A DNA stretch of 64,000 nt, taken from contig OZ038387.1 of NCBI GenBank assembly GCA_964036045.1, positions 56,328,427-56,392,426 of the forward strand, in the 5' to 3' direction. Made by a program: the position numbers and the translations under genes. This document shows positions 42,606 through 50,601 of the stretch, in pieces. The DNA is from Eutreptiella sp. 'Long Island Sound 2002' (lineage: Eukaryota > Euglenozoa > Euglenophyceae > Eutreptiales > Eutreptiaceae). The notes under the pieces were generated by a model that saw only the letters and a list, made by a program, of their open reading frames with translations, searched no databases and was not told where the DNA came from. The number at the start of each line of letters is the position of its first letter. Within the stretch, counting starts at the first letter, position 1.

Positions 42606-44316
42606 TTGAACATGTCCACTCAACTGTCCTCCCGAACCTGGCCCATCAGAAGTGTACAAGTGCAACATGGCAGTGTAGCCCAACCAAAAAGTGAACCGCC
42701 ACTCGGAGCAGCATCTAGGTCTCAGGAAGATCCAGAGCACAGAAGGGCGGAACTAAATCCACCCAGAACAATCCCATTAACCATGGAAACCTTAGCGGCC
42801 CATGGTGAAGACAGCCTGCAAAGGCTCCGCAGGCGTGTCGAAACTTCCATCGCCCGGTCGGCTTGTCCGGCCTCGTCTTCTACCGTACTTGGAGTTGGTC
42901 CTGAAGAACAAGAGGACCTACGAAGGAGGATGGACGAGTTCATGCTCCACGAAGAGTACCACAAGAGAAGATGGAGAAATACCTCTTGATGCTCTCGCGT
43001 CGCCGCCCCAAACTGAGATGGGCTCCTTCCTCTATTCTGGGCCATCTACAGACATGGCGGACACAGTATCACTACCGAGACGACCCAGGGTACACAAACA
43101 CCGGAGAGCAAGGCATCCAGACCTGCCGATAATGAATCCTCTTCGCCCAGAGCCCACCCATGGGGCTCTGGATCGTACGGCCGAACTTTTGGCCAAACTT
43201 CTATCCGGATCGGAAGACCCGGATGTGACACCTCTGTCAGAGGCTGTCAAAGCTAAATTGGGTATCACTGAACCCTTACCCAAGCCAGCGCTACTCTCAC
43301 CTTCACCCGGATTGAGCACGTTGGCTGATGATCTCAAAAGATCAAGGGTGTCCAGGTTGCTACCCAAGGTCACTTGCCCCAGCCCCTTTCATCCTCGCGC
43401 CAGGACAGTCCCTATTGCTGAACTACAGGACGTGCCGGTGACGGAGACTGAGAAAGGAGGGCTGTCAGCCCTGGCACCTCTTGCCGGCGTATCTCCTTCT
43501 CCTTCTGGCCTAACCCCGGGGGTTGGGAAGATGGGCAGACCTATTGCCCAGGCGAAGATCCAGCTAGAACTGCCGGAGTTCGACCCGAAAAATCTGCCTG
43601 AATGGGCAGAAGAATTTGCTGAGTTTCTTTTGCTCACTGGCCAATCCCATGTGGATGTGGCCACCTAATGCTCCTTGCTGAAACGCTCCTGCAAAAAGAA
43701 ATTTTTGCAAAAACAGGTGAAACAGATTGTGAAACCCTGTTCAACCTGGGTAGAAGTACTCCAGAGATTGGAGAAATCATTCCCAGTCTATGAGACTGAC
43801 CTCAGTGTGCGCACACAGATAGAGGAGCTACCTATGCTCCCTGAGTTTCCTTCCGCTGCGGGTCTCTGAATACCTGTGCGACCTGGTGTATCTGTTTTCA
43901 CGGATGAACGTGGGCTCCTACGGAGCCACTGAGCCCCACCTGTGGCTCATGAGTAAGATTCCCCAACGTACGTGGGATGACTGCCGCGGTACTTCTGAGA
44001 GGAAAAGCCGGACCCACTCGTACGACGAACTGGTGGACCTGCTGATTGAGCTAGCTCTTGAGAGGGAGAATGACTCCCACATGGAGAAATTCCTCAAGAA
44101 ACACTTGGGTCGAGGTGGTACCCCTACCCCCGAACGTGGCGAAAGGAAAGGGCCTAAGAAGCCCACTAACACCAACCAGGGAGGTGGTAAAGGGAGGGGT
44201 AACCTACGTGCCATGAATGAGGTTAAACCTGATGCAGGTACACCCCCTCTGTTCTACTGCAAACCTGTCAATGACAAGGGGGGGCCTTGTCATGCCCCTG
44301 ACTGCGATCACCGCAG
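42606..44316 (+). pseudogene. Gag of B1, part before DNA-2
   Basis: A Pro/Ser-rich N-terminal region in shifting frames leads to QAKIQLELPEFDPKNLPEWA (near 43551), a Ty3-type gag start homologous to B2 (LNLPEFTGKDLSEFAENF). A TAA at 43666-43668 sits where B2 reads Lys, and the frame shifts near 43860. The capsid part continues (YETDLSVRTQIEELPMLP; PHLWLMSKIPQRTWDDCR) to CHAPDCDHRS, where DNA-2 is inserted. Encodes the particle protein when intact. Confidence 0.8.
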
Positions 44317-44318
44317 TA

Positions 44319-44345
44319 CCCTACGTGCTCATTTGGATCAGGTAC
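44319..44345 (+). repeat. DNA-2 left terminal inverted repeat
   Basis: 27 bp beginning CCCTACGTGCTCATTTGG, exactly inverted at the right end. Inward, GGTTCAACCG-type motifs start at 44383. Confidence 0.92.
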
Positions 44346-44900
44346 CCTTGAATTACCCAAGTGAAACCGTGGTTCAACCGAGTTCAACCGCGCACTTTCA
44401 TTACGGCTTCCCCACGGTTGAACCCTTATCGAGGTACAGCAACAAATTGCTAAGCAGCAACCTGAAAACCGCTATTTTTCAGCCCTGCAAGAGATGCCAC
44501 ACCCCCTAAAAAGAATGTTTTTGAAAACCTTCTTACCTCATTGCTGCAAAACACTGGAGACATATTTCTCTTGGATCATATTTCACGGCGGTGGTGTTGT
44601 AGGTGCCAGTGGCGGCGGCTGTATTGGTGAAACCGCACGGCTTCACCATCAGCTTTTCGTTAGGCGTGGTGACATACACCCCTGCGCCTTGTTTGGATTC
44701 CCCTTAGGACTTTGGACCCTCTTTAGTGAACAACAATTACATGCAAGCCTACACTTGATTGTCAGAAGCTTGTTTCCTCATAGATTGCACTAAAATGTAA
44801 CCGGCTTTCGAGGTGGTTCAACCGCTGGACAGCCGCGCGGTTGCACCGGCTTCACCGGTTCAACCGCTGTTGCACGAAGCGCTACACAAAAAACACATCT
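44346..44900. other. Left subterminal region of DNA-2 with GGTTCAACCG repeats
   Basis: Motif clusters at 44383-44420 and 44810-44875. No gene is recognised; it may hold 3' exons of the oxygenase-like gene. Confidence 0.5.
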
Positions 44901-45254
44901 TCACCTTGGGAAGCCAAACGTGACCAGTTCGTTCTGCATCGCCACAGGCAGACGTCCCCATTCAATGCCTGTGTACGGTACGAGCACAATGCGCTGTCCA
45001 GACCACGCCAGAGGCACGTGGGGCCTAAGAGCGTTAAACATGACCCCATATCGAGGATCCACAATGTGTCCCCATAATAAATCACGCCCCCAACGTATCC
45101 ATGCAGGACGAGAAGGCCCATTTGCACAAAGTAGGGCACTGGTAAACAGTTCCCCCCCCACAAAATCACCCAGGGCTATTTCCCCCGTAAGGGGACTGTC
45201 ATCCTTTGGATGCGTATGTACAAGCATGGGATGATCGCCCACCCCATGGACCAC
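44901..45254 (-). CDS. 2OG-Fe(II) oxygenase-like fragment carried by DNA-2
   Basis: About 117 residues with the order expected of the C-terminal part of a double-stranded beta-helix oxygenase: an H-rich segment (LVHTHPKDD), ALGDFVGGELFT, then MFNALRPHVPLAWSGQRIVL and a final VPYTG. The late His (RPH) and the Arg six residues after the Trp (SGQR) fit the distal iron ligand and the 2-oxoglutarate-binding Arg. TET/JBP-like members of this fold accompany some eukaryotic DNA transposons, which makes a base-oxidising role conceivable, but subfamily and substrate are inference. The upstream exon (minus strand, about 45300-45460, REGHGARYRRQLWG) and the splice joining it are unresolved. Confidence 0.45.
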   Translation of the reverse strand: MVHGVGDHPMLVHTHPKDDSPLTGEIALGDFVGGELFTSALLCANGPSRPAWIRWGRDLLWGHIVDPRYGVMFNALRPHVPLAWSGQRIVLVPYTGIEWGRLPVAMQNELVTFGFPR

Positions 45255-45464
45255 TGCGAGCGCAGTGTAGGTTAGTTGGGGGAGTACACTTCAGATGTGT
45301 GCGTTCACGCGCCGGACCAGTTCCGGATCTCTCCTCGTTTGCACTACAACTTGCACACGGTGATGCGCCTGCACCATTACGGCCCCCCACAACTGCCTAC
45401 GGTACCGTGCTCCATGTCCTTCCCGCCACTGCCACCCCCTCATTCCCTTGAGGCACGTAAAAAG

Positions 45465-47572
45465 TCAGTCGTTTGGGAGTGGCTCTTCCTTCACGTGAGG
45501 CACTGGTGCACCAACCTCTGGGGCTGCCTCTTCGTTATCTTCCTGCTTACATGCAGGCATTTCCTCGTCCCTCGGCGCTTCACCAACCTCCTCAATCTCC
45601 TCTTGCCCAACCGGGGCTGCAGGCGAGTCCTCCCCACTGTGCTGGTGCTCCTGCACCCCTGGACCAGCAGACTCCACCTTTTCCTCTTTGACCACCTGTT
45701 CTTCACTCTCCTTTGGCTCTGGCACCTCCGGCGGACTAGGCACAGGAATGTGCTTCTCAGTGTCCTTTGGCTCTGGAATCACGGGCGGCGTCGGCACAGG
45801 AACCCCATTGTCACTGTCCTTTTCCGCTTCAGCTTCTGGCGCGGGAGTGACCTCCTTCTCCTCGAGTGGACTGTACGAGGGGGAGTCCTCCATTGTCTCC
45901 TTGCCCTCCTCATCGATCGCTTCCTGTTTCTGGGCGCGGCGCTCTTTCAACGCCTCCTGGGCAGCGTGGGGGTTACTGAAGCTTGTGCTGTCCTTGACTG
46001 CAATAACTGGCCACGTTGTCCCAGCTGCATCGCCCTCCTCCTCCCACTGTGGGGGAAGGAAGACCAATTCTTCCCCCTTTTTGGGCCGGGGGGTCCCCTT
46101 CGTGGCTTTCCCCGGGGTACCCACGGCCAGACTTGGCTCGCCATCAGGACCGTCCACAATGACCCATCGAATCAGCGTCTTGGCCGCCCATCCGAACCGC
46201 TGTCGCAGCTGTTTGCGCGTGTCCTCAACCGCCAGTCGTCGTTGTTGGGCTTGATCCAGGCTCTGCAAAAAGGAAAAAATAGTGAAACCGTGGTTGAGGA
46301 GGTTCAAGCGTGCGGTTGAACTACACTTCACCGGTTCAACCGCGCACACCTCCAGAGCTGACGCATGCGCCGATTCTGCCCTGATCGCTTTCTCCTCGTC
46401 GCCATCCTTCGATCCCGCAGCCAACTCTGTTGCCAGGGCCTTTACATCCTGCGCCGTGTCGTTGGGGAGCTTGCCGGAGTCACTGTCGGAACTGGGGGCC
46501 GGAAGTACCTTCTTCTTCTTCTTCTCTGGGATATGCTTTGCGGCTGGGACCCATTCGTGCTCTTCAAAAAGGGGGTCTGACTCGTCCGTCTCACTGCTGT
46601 CCGGGGCGATTTTCCGCTTTTTCGAGGAAGGACCGCTGCCAGTTTTGGCTTTCTTTTTCGGCTTCTTGTCGCCAGAGACTTGGGCCTTCGCGGGCGGTGC
46701 TTCAGCCTTTGCACTTGTCCGCTTCTCCTTCCGGAGCTCCTTCCGGGCGGACTGAAACAGGGACTTCGGAACCACTTTGCTGCCAGGGGTGCTCGTCTCT
46801 TCGGGTGGCGCTGGTGCTGGAAGACGTGGAGGCTTGGGGGCCTTTCCACTGCTCTCGGATGCTGCACCTGCTCCAAGTGGGCGGTCCCACACACTCTTGT
46901 AGAACTCCTCAAAGCTCTCTCCCACAGGACTTGGTTGGGGCGCGGTGGTGACGGCTGGACTGGACTCCAGAGGCGTTGACCTCTGCCGTTCTGGCGCAGG
47001 ACTGCCTTGCCCGGCATTGCCCGGTTCCCGCAAGCCCCGCTGCACGCCACGACTCATGCGGTCGACCACTTGAGCGGCGCCAGGGATCTGCCGATACCAC
47101 ACGTCCCACCACTCCACGATGGGCATGGGTGGCCATCGCCCGCGGATAACAATGCCAGGGCCACGCCGATCCACCACGAACATGTGCTCAGGCACATCAC
47201 TGGCGGTCAACTGCAGAGAAAGCAACGAGGCCGGTGAACCGCAGAAGTGGGGGAACGCGATTCAGTGTGTAGGAAGGTGACGCTCAAAAGTGCACGGTTG
47301 AAGACGGTGAAGGCGGTTCAGCCGCACGGTTGAACCCGCTGAAACGACGGTTGAACTACTGCACACCTGTTGCACCCCTTGGATCGCTTGAACCACACTT
47401 GGCTGCACGAATGGCGATGGTGCCATTGCCGGTGGCGCCGCTGCTGCCGTCGTGGCGCTTGCCTTGGCCTTCTTGTGCTTTCCCCCACCAGAGATGGTGG
47501 CGCCCATAGCCAGCATGCTGCTCGGAGTCGCCGTGTACCGCTTGTGGTTAGAAAGTTGTCTTTAAAGACATA
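45465..47572 (-). CDS. Charged, low-complexity protein of DNA-2 (three exons)
   Basis: Exons on the minus strand: 47516-47367 (first ATG MLAMGATISGGGKHKK), 47210-46350 and 46262-45465; the frame is open up to a TAA near 47572. Both introns have GT...TTCTCTGCAG/TTTTTGCAG borders and keep the frame. The protein (~600 aa) has an Ala/Pro start, a short ordered segment (PEHMFVVDRRGPGIVIRGRW, VEWWDVWYRQIP), a basic NLS-like stretch (KKPKKKAKTG, SSKKRKIAP), a second ordered part (KQLRQRFGWAAKTLIRWVIVD) and a long Glu/Pro/Val-rich acidic tail. No named domain. Its start abuts the transposase end in another frame, so it could be the C-terminal half of the transposase after a one-base indel. Confidence 0.6.
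46263..46349 (-). other. 87-nt intron carrying GGTTGAACCG motifs (DNA-2)
   Basis: Donor GAG|GTGTGCGCGG, acceptor CCTTTTTGCAG|AGC. Between them lie GCGGTTGAACCGGTG, AGTTCAACCGCACG and CTTGAACC. Length is a multiple of three without stops, so the unspliced frame stays open, but the residues it encodes (VEPVKCSSTARLN) do not fit the flanking protein. Confidence 0.7.
47211..47366 (-). other. 156-nt intron carrying GGTTCAACCG motifs (DNA-2)
   Basis: Donor CAACAG|GTGTGCAGTAG, acceptor GCTTTCTCTGCAG|TTGACC. Contains AGTTCAACCGTCG, GGGTTCAACCGTGCGG and TTCAACCGTGC. The donor GTGTGC matches that of the 87-nt intron. Confidence 0.72.
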
Positions 47573-49354
47573 GTTAAGCGACTCAACAATGTCGCCACAA
47601 AACATGGCCCCCCCCCAAGGTTGCAAATTACCCAATACGATGGCCCCCTCGTTGCGGAGCCAAAGCAAGTAGGGGGATCGTTTATGGGGACATATAGTGT
47701 TTTGAAACCTCTTTGCAATTTGTGCACACCCTTGGACGAATGGATCATATGTCCACCGATAGATAGCGATTAGCAATTTCCCCATGTCCTCAACGGTAGT
47801 GGTGACATGTGGTGTTAGACGCAAACTCTTTGCAATGGGCAACCAATTGGCAAACAAGTGCCATGTCTCTTCCCCATCGGGGAAGGACCGGCCTTTCAAA
47901 GAAACATTGGTCTTAGCGTCCTTTAGGAGGCTTTGAACCTTGGATCCTTGTGGTACCGTCAACATTGTGGCTCGTGTGCGCACAAACGTTGTTAAGTATT
48001 CACCACATCGTATCACAAGATGAAGAACACACATGATGACACACCCTATACGGTCATCCACTTTCAATACTGGACTTTCGATGCACCCTTTTGCACCAAC
48101 ACAACTAACTCCTTGTTTCCTATACTTTAGGAATTTTGCTTCAAGTTTTGTACTTCGTCGCCATTCACACCCTACCCATCTTTCTTTCTCCCTAGACCAT
48201 GTCGCAAAAGAATAAATTGAACCAATTTCATAAAATGTTGATAGACCAAGTATATGACGAAGCCAAGGGCTATCGCCTCCAATAATGACAACCGTTTGCA
48301 CCCAAAACCCTCGGAGCAACATGTAGCCACGGTCAATAATTTGTTGTATTTTTTTTAGTGTCTCTCCAAAGAGGACACGCACAAGATCCGTTTCATGCTC
48401 ACTTACGAGAGCAAGGTCAAGGGTCCAATTGTAGAGCAAAGTTCGTGCTTTTTGCATGTGGTTTGCAAAACCACATGCAATTTGGCACCATGACCTTGCT
48501 CCACATGGAAACCCATCACCACGCACTATAAGTATATAGGGGTGATCATCCCTAAATCTTGGGAAGTGCATTTCTTCTAGCACATCCCTTTGATCACCTA
48601 TATATTGTATCCAATCATCCACATCCCAACGAACCCCAACTCTTCCATCCTTCATGGTCTTTTTTAGTACTTGTCTCTTACTTAACGTGGACCAAGCTTT
48701 ATCCATCGTTGCATATGACGGAAAGCAATGTGTCCATGGGACGGTGCTTGCACGGGTTTTCTTCTCTTTGGCATCGGCCCACGAAATAAGCTTCTTGTAC
48801 CTAGGGACGGCTGAACCGAGAAATTGGGATAAAGTCCGCGGTTGAACCGGCGGTTGAATGGGTTGCCGTCATGGCACCAAAAAGCGCCCAATGGTACAAA
48901 CCACAAAGTATTCACATTTGTGACGCGGGCAACACGTTGCAACTCATATGTTCATGCTTTGGGCAACATTAAGCGATTATTTTGCCGTGCAAACGTTGTC
49001 ATGAAGCACAATCACAATTGTTCATTTGTGATAAGGGTTCAAGCGCACCGTTGAACCCCGTTGAACCCCGTTGAACCACTTGTAGGCATGTGTGCATTAT
49101 GCCACATACCTTCTCTTTGGCATCCCAAGGTCCAAAATGAGGCGCACAGCGTCGGATCCTGTGAAAGCTTTTTTTGTAGCCCTTTTTGTCTGTTTGGAAG
49201 CCCTCTGTGTGTTACCAATTGGGTCAGCAAGTTGTTTCCATAGGCGTTTTGTTGTGCCGTTTGTGCAAAAAAAGGTGAACAGGTCGTCCACCAGCTGTTG
49301 GTCCCCCCACCCGCTGTAGTGGTGGTTCACCACTTGCAGCAAGTGGTGGGACAT
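47560..49354 (-). CDS. Putative DDE-type transposase of DNA-2 (two exons)
   Basis: Exon 1 (49354-49110) starts MSHHLLQVVNHHYSGWG and ends LGMPKR; exon 2 (48800 to about 47560) starts YKKLISWADAKEKK. It is homologous to DNA-1 over its length: LILDLGMPKRR, WDVDDWIQYI, VRGDGFPCGARSW (candidate first Asp), LKKIQQIIDRG, IIGGDSPWLRHILGL (second Asp), CVLHLVIRCGEYL (Glu), then FPDGEETWHLFANWLPIA and a C-terminal block absent from DNA-1 (YDPFVQGCAQIAKRFQ, GDIVESLNYVFKDNF). About 500 residues and free of stops, so this is the better preserved copy. After VFKDNF the coding frame is ambiguous. Superfamily (CACTA-like?) is tentative. Confidence 0.72.
48801..49109 (-). other. 309-nt intron carrying GGTTCAACGG motifs in the DNA-2 transposase
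   Basis: Donor AGAAG|GTATGTGG, acceptor CAGCCGTCCCTAG|GTAC. Near the donor lie GTGGTTCAACGGGGTTCAAC and CGGTGCGCTTGAACC; near the acceptor lie CATTCAACCGCCGGTTCAAC and TCGGTTCAGCCG. Splicing joins PKR-R-YKKL in frame and matches the uninterrupted DNA-1 protein. Confidence 0.72.
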
Positions 49355-49559
49355 TTTTTAATTTTTTTTAAAAAAGCTTTGTCACGCGTCAGTTTCAGGC
49401 GGTTATGCAAATATTTTTTTCAGAAACGCGCGCGCCGCTGGCGCAGCCGCCACCGCCAGCGCTGGCGGTGGTTCAACCGCGGTTCAACCGCGGTTCAGCG
49501 GTTCAACCGCGCCCCTTCCAAGTTCAACCGGGTTAAACCGGGTAAAACCACTGTGTGAA

Positions 49560-49586
49560 GTACCTGATCCAAATGAGCACGTAGGG
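49560..49586 (-). repeat. DNA-2 right terminal inverted repeat
   Basis: Exact inverse of 44319-44345. Inward (49466-49545) lie several CGGTTCAACCGCGGTTCAAC motifs. Confidence 0.92.
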
Positions 49587-50043
49587 TAGCTGTATGCTGC
49601 AGATGAAACGACAGCAGCATACCAAGGATGGGAAACCTGTGACCAATCAGGATCATTTCAGGTGTACCATCACCTGTGGCTATTGTGGCAAACGTCGTCG
49701 CTACAAAGACGAATGTCACATAAAGAAACGCGAGAGTGATAAACTCAAGCGTCAGGAGGCTGAACGCCAGAAGACCCAAACACCCACCAGAAATCCCCCG
49801 AATTGGGATAAAGGTGGTAAAGGAGGTGGCAAGGGGGGTGGCAAAGGTGGACCCCCTAACCCCCAGAGACGCTCATCAGCGCCCGCTGCTACTCCCCCTC
49901 CTGCCGCAGGTGACCCCAAGAAGCGCCCACAGGGGGATAACGCTTCCCCTGAGGGGAAGAACTCCAAGAAGAGGCGACTGGCCTGGATGGCCAAGTCCCT
50001 CATGGCTGCAGGGGTGGATGTCAAGTTTCCTGATGAGGAATAG
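49587..50043 (+). CDS. Gag C-terminus of B1 with zinc-knuckle-like motif
   Basis: It resumes gag after DNA-2 (SCMLQMKRQQ). A knuckle-like CTITCGYCGKRRRYKDEC follows; the His of CX2CX4HX4C is Arg here, while B2 keeps His (CAFCGKRKH). A Gly/Lys/Pro-rich basic tail (KGGGKGGGKGGPP) ends at UAG 50041-50043 in the frame of protease. Confidence 0.75.
50041..50043 (+). promoter_or_regulatory. In-frame UAG between gag and protease of B1 (possible readthrough site)
   Basis: GAA UAG GGG GGC GGC CCC GAA GGG: the stop is followed by a G/C-rich segment able to form a stem (GGGGCGGCCCC). Protease follows in the same frame. B2 has UGA at the homologous codon. Confidence 0.5.
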
Positions 50044-50601
50044 GGGGGCGGCCCCGAAGGGGAGGACTTGGTTTTCTGGATCCTTGTGAAAATTGGGGAT
50101 CAAGTTTTTCGAGCGGTGCTTGACACCGGTGCAACACTTTCTAAAGTGGCCCGGCGCCTGCTAAGGACTTTCAAGAAAAGTAAGACCGTGGCCATAAGAG
50201 TAGGGGATGGGCGTCCCATCCATTTCTTGGGGGGAGTCGACGTGACTATATGCTTGGGCGACGAAATTGTGACCCAACACTGCAGAGTGCTGGACACCGA
50301 CGCCTTTGACATCGTCATTTGTACCGACTTCCTACGAAGAAACCCCCAGGTAAAAATGCTGTCTCTCCAGCGCCCCTATTCTTTGCACTGCGACTTTGGC
50401 AGTGGGCTGTGCTCCGTACCTTTGGAGCTGTCAACACGAAAAGAGTCTGGGCTGCGCTACGCATCCAAGACTAACTATCGTACTGAAAACTACCAATTGG
50501 CCTGTCACGTTCTTGAAAATGGACTGGCGGCCCTTCAGGTAAACCTGGATGAGATCCAGGTGGAATTGTTTGCGAGCCAACAACAGCACATCATGCAGTA
50601 G
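50044..50601 (+). CDS. Aspartic protease of B1 and start of the NPPF domain
   Basis: Begins GGGPEGEDLVFWILVKIG in frame with gag. Protease signature VLDTGATLSKVARRLL (DTGA near 50119) and the second signature DIVICTDFLRR. The frame then enters a region shared with B2 (ENYQLACHVLENGLAALQ; VELFAS) and stops at TAG 50599-50601, where B2 reads a sense codon. Processes Gag-Pol in intact elements. Confidence 0.8.
   Translation, partial: GGGPEGEDLVFWILVKIGDQVFRAVLDTGATLSKVARRLLRTFKKSKTVAIRVGDGRPIHFLGGVDVTICLGDEIVTQHCRVLDTDAFDIVICTDFLRRNPQVKMLSLQRPYSLHCDFGSGLCSVPLELSTRKESGLRYASKTNYRTENYQLACHVLENGLAALQVNLDEIQVELFASQQQHIMQ

Larger units (their letters stand above)
44319..49586 (-). mobile_element. DNA-2: 5.27-kb DNA transposon with perfect 27-bp TIRs
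   Basis: TIRs CCCTACGTGCTCATTTGGAT plus CAGGTAC are perfect at 44319-44345 and 49560-49586 (inverted). The flanks are TA at 44317-44318 and 49587-49588. Removing the element plus one TA rejoins B1 gag in frame (DCDHRS to SCMLQMKRQQ), aligning with B2 gag to within one codon. All recognisable genes run on the minus strand: transposase, a charged protein and an oxygenase-like fragment. The palindromic motif GGTTCAACCG is scattered through both subterminal regions and every intron. Confidence 0.92.
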
